Notes: generated from the sequence alone by a model not told the origin. A stretch of 6,373 nt of DNA from Eggerthellaceae bacterium UBA5906 (GCA_002431805.1 DJEE01000015.1:1-6373); one strand, 5' to 3'; shown: positions 1-5,937, numbered from the stretch's first letter. Numbers and translations are program-made.

Positions 1-147
1 AACGCGCGCAAGAACAACGCCGGGTGGCGTATTGATTATTTCCTGGTCAGCAACGTGTTGGCCCCGCGCGTGCGAGCCGCCAGCATTTACAGTGAGGTGT
101 TCGGCAGCGACCACTGCCCCGTCGGCCTGGAGCTAGAGGAAGCGTAA
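1..147 (+). CDS. xth: Exodeoxyribonuclease III (Xth/ExoA family), C-terminal 48 residues only
   Basis: The gene runs in from the left edge in frame 1 and stops at TAA 145-147, so only the C-terminus is visible. Exonuclease III is a cytoplasmic Mg-dependent AP endonuclease and 3'-5' exonuclease of base-excision repair. The family signature is clear: GWRIDYFLVS (visible residues 8-17), which carries the conserved Asp of the active-site region, and GSDHCPV (residues 35-41), which matches the C-terminal SDH-P-V motif holding the catalytic Asp-His pair. The protein ends a few residues after this motif, as is normal, so the C-terminus is intact. The next gene starts 331 bases downstream behind its own promoter, so co-transcription with folE is unlikely. 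The symbol could equally be exoA or xthA. Family assignment is secure; the N-terminal part cannot be judged. Confidence 0.9.
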   Translation, partial: NARKNNAGWRIDYFLVSNVLAPRVRAASIYSEVFGSDHCPVGLELEEA

Positions 148-172
148 GCGGCGTAAATGGTGGCGCTCGCAT

Positions 173-321
173 GTCACGAAATCGCTCGTGTTTGTGTTTT
201 GCCGGCAACTGCGCAAATAGCAAAATTTTCAGCAACGTTATGACCTGCGGAAATGCCGATGCGCGTTTTGGAGCTACTTGGCGCTTTCGGATTAAAACGC
301 AAACACGAGCGAGTTCGTGAC
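173..321. repeat. 149-bp imperfect palindromic element (long inverted repeat)
   Basis: The left arm 173-200 and the right arm 294-321 are reverse complements over 28 bp with two mismatches. The symmetry resumes nearer the centre, where CAAATAGC (214-221) faces GCTACTTG (273-280) at exactly mirrored positions around an axis near base 247. Each outer arm also contains its own small inverted repeat CACGA-N6-TCGTG (175-190 and 304-319). No T-tract follows the hairpin and no target-site duplication is obvious at the ends. The size, terminal symmetry and position just after a stop codon suggest a miniature mobile or REP-like element, or a structured 3' RNA end of the exonuclease transcript. It does not resemble the other two repeats in this window. 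Confidence 0.75.
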
Positions 322-387
322 GGTACGGCTTGCAAGCGGGGCATCGTGCGGCTTGTGGGTGGATTCGCGGAGCGCGCCCGCGGCGCA

Positions 388-396
388 TGGTATTAT
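388..396 (+). promoter_or_regulatory. Extended -10 promoter for folE
   Basis: TGG TATTAT (388-396) fits a TGn extended -10 with a 5/6 match to TATAAT, in an otherwise very G+C-rich stretch. No good -35 hexamer lies 16-18 bases upstream, as is common for extended -10 promoters. Transcription would begin near base 403 and give a folE leader of about 75 bases. It is the only convincing -10 seen between the palindrome and folE. Confidence 0.5.
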
Positions 397-478
397 GCAA
401 CAGTTCAAGACGATTGACGGCAAACCCCTGATGGGGCGCGCCGCACGCGCAAAGTATCGCTAGAAAGAAAGCAACTCA

Positions 479-1060
479 ATGGATACTGCAAAGATTGAAG
501 CCGGCGTCCGCATGATTTTGGAGGGCGTGGGCGAAGACCCTGATCGCGAGGGCTTGAAGGAAACGCCTGCTCGCGTGGCCCGTATGTACGAAGAGGTGTT
601 CTCCGGCCTAACCGAAGACCCGGCCGTGCATTTCGAGAAAACGTTCGACGAGCACTGCAACGAAATGGTGCTCGTGCGAGACATCTACTTCTACTCCATG
701 TGCGAGCATCACCTGGTGCCGTTTTTCGGCAAGGCGCACATCGCCTACATCCCCGCTCCCGACGGCCGCGTGTGCGGCTTGTCGAAGCTTGCGCGCCTGG
801 TAGAGGTGTACGCGAAGCGCCCGCAGGTGCAGGAGCGCTTAACCGGGCAGATTGCCGACACGCTGGTTGAGCAGCTGCATCCGCAAGGCGTGGTGGTTGT
901 GCTTGAGGCCGAGCACATGTGCATGAGCATGCGCGGCGTGAAAAAGCCGGGCAGCCACACCGTTACCAGCGCGGTGCGCGGCGTGTTCGCCGGCAGCACC
1001 GACGCGGCACGCGCATCCCGCAGCGAAGCCATGTCGCTTATCCTGCGTGACGCTCGCTAG
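479..1060 (+). CDS. folE: GTP cyclohydrolase I
   Basis: Cytoplasmic enzyme, 193 aa, converting GTP to 7,8-dihydroneopterin triphosphate and formate, the first step of tetrahydrofolate synthesis and also the entry to queuosine. Length is typical of the compact bacterial form. The zinc site is intact: Cys75 and His78 in [11 protein letters not shown] (residues 74-84) and Cys148 in [10 protein letters not shown] (144-153) correspond to E. coli Cys110, His113 and Cys181. The N-terminal helix with the [18 protein letters not shown] block (22-39) and the SVRGVF-like end (SAVRGVF, 164-170) are also as expected. The ATG at 479 has only a weak, A-rich ribosome site (AGAAAGAAAG, 462-471), but it places the conserved N-terminus correctly and an in-frame TAG at 461-463 limits any extension. 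The TSUP gene starts 14 bases after the stop. No other folate gene is in the window. Confidence 0.96.
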   Translation: MDTAKIEAGVRMILEGVGEDPDREGLKETPARVARMYEEVFSGLTEDPAVHFEKTFDEHCNEMVLVRDIYFYSMCEHHLVPFFGKAHIAYIPAPDGRVCGLSKLARLVEVYAKRPQVQERLTGQIADTLVEQLHPQGVVVVLEAEHMCMSMRGVKKPGSHTVTSAVRGVFAGSTDAARASRSEAMSLILRDAR

Positions 1061-1074
1061 AGTTTTCGCTGGCT

Positions 1075-1872
1075 ATGGATTTTCTTCTGAGCGGGTGTCA
1101 GGCGCTGTTCGGCGTAGACGTGTGGGGCATGGTGTTGCTGTGCGCGTTTGTGTTCCTGGCGGGTTACGTTGACGCCATTGCGGGTGGCGGCGGGCTTATA
1201 TCGCTGCCGGCGTATATGATTGTCGGCCTGCCCACGCACGCGGCCATTGCCACGAACAAGCTGAGCTCGACCATGGGCACCACCATTGCCACCTGGCATT
1301 ATGCGAAATCGGGCTACATCCAGTGGAAGCTTGCCGCCGTGTGCGTGGTGCTGGCCGTTGCGGGGTCTACACTTGGCTCGAACCTGGTGCTCATTACCAG
1401 CGATGCGTTTTTGCGCGTGTTCCTGCTGGTGGTGCTGCCCGTTACCGCCATCTACGTGATGCGGTCGAAAAGTTTCGGGAAAGCAGACAAAGAGCCCCTG
1501 CCGGCAAAGCGCACGGCGGCGCTGTGCGCACTTGTTGCGCTGGCGGTTGGCGTGTACGACGGCTTCTACGGCCCGGGCACGGGCACGTTTTTGATGCTGC
1601 TGCTTACCGGCGTGGCACACCTGAAGTTGCAGTCGGCTGCAGGCATCACGAAGGCCATCAACCTTACCACCAACGTGACGGCGTTGGTGGTGTTTTTGCT
1701 GCACGGGCAGGTGCTGCTTGCGTTGGGCCTGGTGGCAGGCGCGTTCAATATCGTGGGCAACTACCTAGGCTCGCACAGCTTCAGCAAAAACGGCGGCGCT
1801 GTCGCCCGCCCCATCACCATCGTGGTGCTGGTGATCTTCTTCGCAAAAGTCATCTGGGACTTCGTGGCGTAA
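1075..1872 (+). CDS. TSUP (TauE/SafE) family membrane permease
   Basis: A 265-aa integral inner-membrane protein with about eight hydrophobic segments arranged as two repeats, the usual TSUP size and layout. The first repeat contains AGYVDAIAGGGGLISLPAY (residues 29-47), the glycine-rich hallmark of PF01925, followed by the conserved ATNKLSSTMGT (59-69). The second repeat mirrors it with GVYDGFYGPGTGTFL (159-173) and a matching conserved Asn stretch (KAINLTTN, 193-200). A basic loop (130-147) separates the halves. Family members export or import small sulfur-containing or organic anions such as sulfite, sulfoacetate or taurine, but the substrate cannot be read from sequence here. The start at 1075 lies 14 bases after folE with a poor ribosome site, so translation may depend on folE. 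A later in-frame ATG at 1129 would delete the start of the first membrane segment and is less likely. Co-location with folE has no known functional meaning. Confidence 0.9.
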   Translation: MDFLLSGCQALFGVDVWGMVLLCAFVFLAGYVDAIAGGGGLISLPAYMIVGLPTHAAIATNKLSSTMGTTIATWHYAKSGYIQWKLAAVCVVLAVAGSTLGSNLVLITSDAFLRVFLLVVLPVTAIYVMRSKSFGKADKEPLPAKRTAALCALVALAVGVYDGFYGPGTGTFLMLLLTGVAHLKLQSAAGITKAINLTTNVTALVVFLLHGQVLLALGLVAGAFNIVGNYLGSHSFSKNGGAVARPITIVVLVIFFAKVIWDFVA

Positions 1873-1906
1873 TACGAGCGGGATTAGCGCGAACGCAAGA
1901 GCAACT

Positions 1907-1994
1907 GTGAACGTAGGGACGGAGCGGATGTTCACGGATGCCCCTTGGGAAATGCGAAGGTCACCGTGAACATTCCCTCCGTCCCCACGTTCGC
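1907..1994. repeat. 88-bp nested inverted repeat (REP/BIME-like), copy 1
   Basis: Arms 1907-1936 and 1965-1994 are reverse complements at 26 of 30 positions around a 28-base centre (1937-1964). Each arm carries the core GGGACGGAG and ends in GTTCAC; the left arm also begins with GTGAAC, so each arm can itself form a small hairpin. The same architecture recurs at 5753-5840. Similarity between the two copies continues a little outside the arms: GCGCRAACG upstream (from 1888 here, 5731 there) and GTTCNCNCAA downstream. Palindromes of this kind built on GGGGACGGAG/GTTCAC are reminiscent of REP elements mobilised by Y1 (RAYT) transposases, but no transposase is present here. It lies 34 bases after the permease stop and could act as a 3' mRNA boundary. 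Confidence 0.85.
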
Positions 1995-2067
1995 GCAATA
2001 CCTCTTCCGTCTACCATGCGATATGCGTGAAACGTCGGGTTGTGGTGGAACGTTTGCGGCAATCGGG

Positions 2068-2073
2068 TACTAT
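2068..2073 (+). promoter_or_regulatory. Candidate -10 element for the ACT-domain gene
   Basis: TACTAT (2068-2073) is a 5/6 match to TATAAT located 46 bases before the ATG at 2120. No convincing -35 box is present at the normal distance; TTGTGG at 2040-2045 is too far away (22-base spacer). Because the nested repeat separates this gene from the permease, an independent promoter is expected in this gap, but this particular call is tentative. Confidence 0.3.
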
Positions 2074-2119
2074 GGTTTCCAACAACAAATGCGCGTGCGC
2101 AAGAATGAAAGGGAACGAC

Positions 2120-2389
2120 ATGAAGTGCGTTATCAGTGTCCTTGGCAAAGACCGCAGCGGCATCGTTGCCGCCGTTTCCGTGGCGCTGGCTGAGTGCGGT
2201 GCGAACATCGACGACATCAGCCAAACCATTCTGGGCGATATGTTCTCCATGACCATGCTGACCACGCTTGATACCGAAAAGGCAGACTTCAACACGGTGC
2301 AGGAAAAGCTGGAGGGCGTGGCGTCTGACTTGGGCGTGCAGATTACCATTCAGCGCGAAGACGTGTTCCAGTTCATGTACAAAATCTAA
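2120..2389 (+). CDS. UPF0237 family ACT-domain protein
   Basis: An 89-aa soluble protein made up almost entirely of one ACT domain (beta-alpha-beta-beta-alpha-beta). The family pattern is clear: MKCVISVLGKDRSGIVAAVS (1-20), the ANIDDISQTILGDMFSMTML strand-helix block (28-47), and the C-terminal ITIQREDVFQFMYKI (75-89). ACT domains bind amino acids or other small ligands and regulate enzymes; this stand-alone family has no established reaction. It resembles the GcvR group of regulatory ACT proteins. In many Gram-positive bacteria it is encoded beside a UPF0210 (DUF711-like) gene; no such neighbour occurs here. The frame is open back to a GTG at 2027, but the ATG at 2120 is preferred because it has a good ribosome site (AAAGGGA, 2108-2114) and starts precisely at the conserved domain. 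A strong terminator follows the stop by 17 bases. Confidence 0.92.
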   Translation: MKCVISVLGKDRSGIVAAVSVALAECGANIDDISQTILGDMFSMTMLTTLDTEKADFNTVQEKLEGVASDLGVQITIQREDVFQFMYKI

Positions 2390-2406
2390 AACGCACTGTA
2401 ACAGCA

Positions 2407-2461
2407 GCATGCCGATGCGCCGGGCGGCCAAGTGCCCCCGGCGCATCGGCATGCGTTTTTT
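2407..2461 (+). terminator. Strong intrinsic terminator after the ACT gene and just upstream of menF
   Basis: A perfect 18-bp stem (2407-2424 pairing with 2437-2454), very G+C rich, with a 12-base loop (2425-2436), is followed after one G by six T residues (2456-2461). This is a textbook Rho-independent terminator for the + strand. It lies 17 bases after the ACT stop. The T-tract ends only 18 bases before the menF ATG, so menF must be transcribed either through this hairpin or from a start in a very short space after it. Confidence 0.93.
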
Positions 2462-2479
2462 ACCCACGGGAGATGGCAG

Positions 2480-3781
2480 ATGACCAGGATTTTCTCGTAC
2501 ACGCAGCCGCTTGACGCCGACATCGTGGACGCGTTTTGTTTACTGCAAAAAGGCTTCACCGACCAGTTTGTGTATTACCGCAAAGACCGCCCCACCCGCT
2601 TCATGGGTTTGGGCCGCTGCATTGCGCTGCCCACGCTTGAAGAGGCGGAATGCGAGCTTTCTGGCCCGGCGGACGAACAGCCGGTGTTCTTCTCGTTCAA
2701 CCGATTCGATGCGCACAACCCCGCACCGGCCGACGAACTATTCCAATCGTTCCCGAGTTTGCATTTCATGCTGCCCGAAGTGGTGCTTATCGAAAACGAG
2801 CGCGGAACGTTTTTGCAGGTGAACTCGCTTGGGCCGGTGTACGCGGGCCGCGTTGAGCGCTTTTCGCGCCTGGCATTGACGGCACCGCGCCGCCATCGCA
2901 GGCACATCGACTACACGCTTACGCTTGATTCGCGCGAAGCGTGGGAACAAGCGGTTGAAAGCGGGCTTGCAGCCATTCATGCGGGCCGCGTTGACAAGGT
3001 GGTGCTGTCGCGTCGCCTGAAGTTGACCGCCGCCGCACCGTTCTCGTCGAAAGACCTGCTGGTGAACCTGATTGACGGCACGGCGCACGGCACCGTGCTT
3101 TTATACCGCTACGCCGACGTGTTCTTCTGCGGCTGCACGCCCGAGTTGTTGGTGCGCAAGCGCGGCGAGCAGCTGGAAAGCATGTGCCTGGCCGGAACGT
3201 GCCCCACCTCGCCCGACGCGCAGGAAAACGAGCGCCTGGCCGCGGCGCTGATGGCCGACGAGAAAAACCGCACGGAACACGATTACGTAGTGCGCTTCAT
3301 CCGCGACGTGCTGAATCGCACGTGCTACAGCGTAGACGTGCCCGCGCAGCCCACCATCATGCCACTCACGTGCATCCAGCACCTGATGACGCCGGCGCGC
3401 GCAAAGCTGCTTGAGGGCGTTGATCTGTGGTCGATGATGGGCGATCTGCACCCCACCCCGGCTGTTTCCGGCGCACCGGTGGGCGAAGCGAAAATGCTCA
3501 TTCGCCAGATTGAAACGTACAACCGCGGCTTTTTCGCGGGCGCATGCGGCTATGTTGACGCCGCGGGTAACGGCGAGTTCAGCGTGGCGCTGCGCACGGG
3601 CGTGTTCGACGGCGAAATCGGGTACGTGTACGCGGGCTGCGGCATTGTGGACGGCAGCCGCGCGGCCGACGAATACGACGAGATTGCCTTGAAGCTCAAA
3701 ACGGTGCTGTCGGCGTTTAGCGACGGTACGGAAGCAGATGCAGCCGACACGCGTGCTCGCGAAAGCGAGGGCGCGAAATGA
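2480..3781 (+). CDS. menF: Isochorismate synthase (menaquinone pathway)
   Basis: A 433-aa cytoplasmic Mg-dependent chorismate-utilising enzyme that converts chorismate to isochorismate, the committed step of classical menaquinone synthesis. The N-terminal half (1-150) is divergent, as usual; the C-terminal half carries the PF00425 core. Key residues are present: the general-base Lys173 in KVVLSRRL (173-180), Glu222 in GCTPELLVRK (218-227), spaced 49 residues from the Lys as in E. coli MenF/EntC (50), LAGT (237-240), DEKNRTEHDYVV (260-271), HPTPAVSGAP (324-333) and YAGCGIVDGS (384-393) with downstream acidic residues for Mg. The ATG at 2480 has a good ribosome site (GGGAGA, 2468-2473). An in-frame GTG at 2432 would put the start within the terminator hairpin and is rejected. 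The C-terminus has a short acidic tail (414-433). EntC/DhbC-type siderophore synthase is the sequence alternative, but overlap with menD settles MenF. Confidence 0.95.
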   Translation: MTRIFSYTQPLDADIVDAFCLLQKGFTDQFVYYRKDRPTRFMGLGRCIALPTLEEAECELSGPADEQPVFFSFNRFDAHNPAPADELFQSFPSLHFMLPEVVLIENERGTFLQVNSLGPVYAGRVERFSRLALTAPRRHRRHIDYTLTLDSREAWEQAVESGLAAIHAGRVDKVVLSRRLKLTAAAPFSSKDLLVNLIDGTAHGTVLLYRYADVFFCGCTPELLVRKRGEQLESMCLAGTCPTSPDAQENERLAAALMADEKNRTEHDYVVRFIRDVLNRTCYSVDVPAQPTIMPLTCIQHLMTPARAKLLEGVDLWSMMGDLHPTPAVSGAPVGEAKMLIRQIETYNRGFFAGACGYVDAAGNGEFSVALRTGVFDGEIGYVYAGCGIVDGSRAADEYDEIALKLKTVLSAFSDGTEADAADTRARESEGAK

Positions 3782-5730
3782 CGGTGGCGAACCCGCGCGA
3801 GGTAGCGCAGTTTTTGGGCGAATTCTTCGATGAGCTGGCCGCATGGGGCGTGCACGACGTGGTGGTAAGCCCCGGTTCTCGCTCAACCCCGCTGGCCATG
3901 ACGGCGTACGAGCTTTCATGCCGCGCGCCCGAGCGTATGCGCGTGTATGTGGACATCGACGAGCGCGGCGCGGCGTTTTTCGCGTTGGGCCTGGCCAAAG
4001 CGTCGGGTGCGCCAACGGCGTTGGTGTGCTCGTCGGGCACGGCTATTGCGAACTACTATCCCGCTATTTTGGAAGCGGAGTCGTCGCGCGTGCCGCTGCT
4101 GGCGCTGACGGCCGACCGTCCGCCGCAGCTGCAAGGCCTTGGTGCTCCGCAAACGTGCGATCAGCTGCATGCGTACGGCAATCACGTGCGCGCCTTCCGC
4201 GCCATGCCGCTTCCCGCAGGTGACCAGGAGTCGCTGCGGTTTGCGCGGCAAGCGGCACGCGAAGCGTGCATCGCCGCGTTGGGCGCTTGCCCGACACCTG
4301 CCAAGCCCGCAGGCCGTCAGGCCGCGCACCGCATCGCGGGCGCGTGCTTCGGCGGTCCCGTGCACTTGAACTTCCCCTTTGACGAGCCGCTCAAACCGGA
4401 TTTCTCGGCGGCAGACGTGTTTGCCGGTGGGCTGGCTGAACAGGGCTGCGAAGCTGCAGGCGTTGCGAAACCCGGCGAGTTGCATGGATTTGTGCGCGGG
4501 ATTGTCCAACCGCAAACCGTTGTGGACGGCGCGACGGGCGCGCAGCTTGCGCAAGCGCTGTTGGCAGGAAACACGCTGTTGCTGGCAGGTGAGGGTTCGT
4601 GCGCAACTGTTGAAGAAGCGCGCACCATCATGGACTTCGCCCGTGCGTTTGCCATGCCGGTGCTGGCCGACCCTTTGTCGGGCCTGCGCTGCATGGACGA
4701 TGCGCTGCTTGTTGAAAACTACGACAGCGTGCTGAAAGCGGGTGGAAAAACGCCTGATGAAGCGTTGAACCCGCAGATTATGGTGCGCTTTGGGCGCTAC
4801 CCCATTTCAAAGAAGGCAACGCAATGGGCGCGTGCGTGCGAGCAGGCCGGCGTTGCGCAAGTGGTGGTAGACCCGCTGGAAACGCGCGACACGAACGTGG
4901 CAACAGCGGCGTTTGTGCGTGCGTTGCCGGTTGACTTCGCCCGCAGTATGGTGCGCGCGCTGCGCACCGAAGGCGGCCCTGCGGCTGCCGCGGCGCACGA
5001 CCATGGCTTTGCGGCAGGGTGGCAGCAGGCAAACGCTCAGGCAGCGGCGCGCATTGCGCAAGCCGATGCCGCGACGAATACGCAGGCGGACAGCTTCGAG
5101 GGTGCGTACGTTCGCCGTGCGCTGCAACTTGCGCCTGCGGGGTCGTGCCTGTTCGCGGCAAACTCCATGAGCGTTCGCGCGGTTGACACGTTTTGCTTGC
5201 AGGGAGAAAAACAGCTGTGTGTGCTGGCAAACCGCGGTTTGAACGGCATCGACGGCACGGTTTCCACGGCGCTTGGGGCTGCGCAGCATTTTGAACGCAC
5301 CACGCTGGTGGTGGGCGACTTAACTATGCTGCACGATATGAACGCGCTGGCGTTGCAACGCGAGCTGCGCGTGCAACGCCAGCTGGCGCAGCGCCGCTTA
5401 CCTGCCGATAGCGCAAGTTGCAACACGGCGGAAACGGTTGCGCCGGGCCCGGGCATTACCATTGTGCTGCTGAACAACAACGGCGGCGGCATTTTCGACA
5501 TGCTGCCCCAAAAGTCCAGCGAGGCGTATTTCGAGCGTTTGTTCCTTACGCCGCAGGACGTTGACTTTGCGCACGCGGCGACGGCTTTCGGCATTCCGTA
5601 TGCGAAGGTTGCCACGCTGCAAGCGTTTGACCAGGCGTATCGCAAAACGCTCGACGTGCCGGGGATCAGCTTGATAGAAGTGCCGGTGCCGCTTGAAGGC
5701 GTGCGCGAACGCTACGGCGAGTATTGGTAA
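3778..5730 (+). CDS. menD: 2-succinyl-5-enolpyruvyl-6-hydroxy-3-cyclohexene-1-carboxylate (SEPHCHC) synthase
   Basis: A 650-aa thiamine-diphosphate enzyme that joins 2-oxoglutarate-derived succinic semialdehyde to isochorismate, the second menaquinone step. Domains run in order: N-terminal Pyr domain with VVSPGSRSTPLA (29-40), DERGAAFFALGLAK (61-74) holding the ThDP-activating Glu62, CSSGTAIANYYPA (84-96) and TADRPPQLQGLGAPQT (111-126); a central domain (about 240-385); and the C-terminal PP domain with NRGLNGIDGT (485-494), GDLTMLHDMNAL (513-524) and NNNGGGIF (566-573) for ThDP/metal. The start ATG overlaps the menF stop (ATGA), with GAGGG at 3767-3771 as ribosome site, so the two are translationally coupled. 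The protein is longer than E. coli MenD (556 aa); part of the excess is an extra stretch at about 171-190 and another at about 529-558, between the GDL and NNN motifs. No frameshift is seen and all core motifs are intact. Confidence 0.97.
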   Translation: MTVANPREVAQFLGEFFDELAAWGVHDVVVSPGSRSTPLAMTAYELSCRAPERMRVYVDIDERGAAFFALGLAKASGAPTALVCSSGTAIANYYPAILEAESSRVPLLALTADRPPQLQGLGAPQTCDQLHAYGNHVRAFRAMPLPAGDQESLRFARQAAREACIAALGACPTPAKPAGRQAAHRIAGACFGGPVHLNFPFDEPLKPDFSAADVFAGGLAEQGCEAAGVAKPGELHGFVRGIVQPQTVVDGATGAQLAQALLAGNTLLLAGEGSCATVEEARTIMDFARAFAMPVLADPLSGLRCMDDALLVENYDSVLKAGGKTPDEALNPQIMVRFGRYPISKKATQWARACEQAGVAQVVVDPLETRDTNVATAAFVRALPVDFARSMVRALRTEGGPAAAAAHDHGFAAGWQQANAQAAARIAQADAATNTQADSFEGAYVRRALQLAPAGSCLFAANSMSVRAVDTFCLQGEKQLCVLANRGLNGIDGTVSTALGAAQHFERTTLVVGDLTMLHDMNALALQRELRVQRQLAQRRLPADSASCNTAETVAPGPGITIVLLNNNGGGIFDMLPQKSSEAYFERLFLTPQDVDFAHAATAFGIPYAKVATLQAFDQAYRKTLDVPGISLIEVPVPLEGVRERYGEYW

Positions 5731-5752
5731 GCGCAAACGTGGGGCAGCAACC

Positions 5753-5840
5753 GTGAACACGGGGACGGAGCGGGTGTTCACGATATCCGTTTCGTTCTCC
5801 AAAACGTCCTTGTGAACACCTGCTCCGTCCCCGCGTTCAC
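5753..5840. repeat. 88-bp nested inverted repeat (REP/BIME-like), copy 2
   Basis: Arms 5753-5782 and 5811-5840 are reverse complements at 27 of 30 positions around a 28-base centre (5783-5810), the same 30-28-30 plan as the copy at 1907-1994. This copy is better preserved: its left arm is itself bounded by GTGAACAC and GTGTTCAC (5753-5760, 5774-5781). The arms are close to those of copy 1, while the central 28 bases are clearly different. It sits 22 bases after the menD stop and 102 bases before menH, inside what should be one operon. It may form an mRNA hairpin that affects processing or relative expression of menD and menH; no T-tract follows, so it is not a standard terminator. Confidence 0.88.
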
Positions 5841-5930
5841 CCAAATGCTCAGCCTGAGCGTCCCGTCCCTTGCTCGCGAACGGGGTTTGCAGGGTTTTGC
5901 GTGTAGAAGCGGCTTTTTGCATAAGAGACT

Positions 5931-5937
5931 GGGGAGG
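5931..5937 (+). promoter_or_regulatory. Strong ribosome binding site of menH
   Basis: GGGGAGG lies five bases before the ATG at 5943 and is the strongest Shine-Dalgarno match in the window. It fixes the menH start and suggests that menH translation is initiated independently of menD, consistent with the 212-base gap between them. Confidence 0.75.

Larger units (their letters stand above)
148..478. other. Intergenic region between the exonuclease III gene and folE
   Basis: This 331-base stretch has no convincing gene. It holds a 149-bp imperfect palindrome (173-321), a perfect 10-bp palindrome GCTTGCAAGC (328-337), an extended -10 promoter element (388-396) and the roughly 75-base folE leader. 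A minus-strand open frame crosses most of it, but its translation is rich in Arg, Pro and Cys, it runs antisense into the exonuclease gene, and it covers the palindrome; it looks like a chance frame. No tRNA, riboswitch or T-rich terminator was seen. Confidence 0.7.

Noticed and set aside
47..400. 117-codon minus-strand open frame across the exonuclease-folE gap
   Set aside because: It is antisense to the exonuclease C-terminus, spans the palindrome, has an Arg/Pro/Cys-rich translation with no family resemblance, and looks like a by-product of high G+C.
395..463. 22-codon ORF (starting MQQFKT) directly upstream of and in frame with folE, a possible leader peptide
   Set aside because: Its ATG overlaps the proposed -10 element (388-396), so it would lie upstream of the transcript start, and it has no ribosome site. 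It would need reconsideration only if transcription starts further upstream.
403..478. Riboswitch in the folE leader (tetrahydrofolate or similar)
   Set aside because: Only small hairpins such as CCCC-TGAT-GGGG (425-436) are visible, and no known riboswitch core was recognised.
1323..1910. 195-codon + strand frame within and past the permease gene
   Set aside because: It overlaps the clear TSUP frame out of phase, and its composition (Arg/Gly/His rich) is that of a shadow frame.
2027..2119. 31-residue N-terminal extension of the ACT protein from a GTG at 2027
   Set aside because: No ribosome site precedes the GTG, the extension overlaps the likely promoter, and the ATG at 2120 has AAAGGGA at good spacing and begins at the conserved domain.
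2432..2479. 16-residue N-terminal extension of MenF from a GTG at 2432
   Set aside because: It would start within the terminator loop and stem, without a ribosome site; ATG 2480 has GGGAGA in front.
3101..4015. 304-codon minus-strand frame opposite menF and menD
   Set aside because: It is a long antisense frame across two unmistakable genes, with His/Arg/Ala-rich translation and no recognisable motif; typical of high-G+C shadow frames.
1887..5850. CRISPR array or composite transposon formed by the two related repeats
   Set aside because: Only two copies 3.8 kb apart, with housekeeping genes between them and no cas or transposase gene in the window.
5851..5930. Separate promoter for menH in the gap after the repeat
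   Set aside because: Weak candidates such as CATAAG near 5920 lack a properly spaced -35 box; evidence is too thin to annotate.
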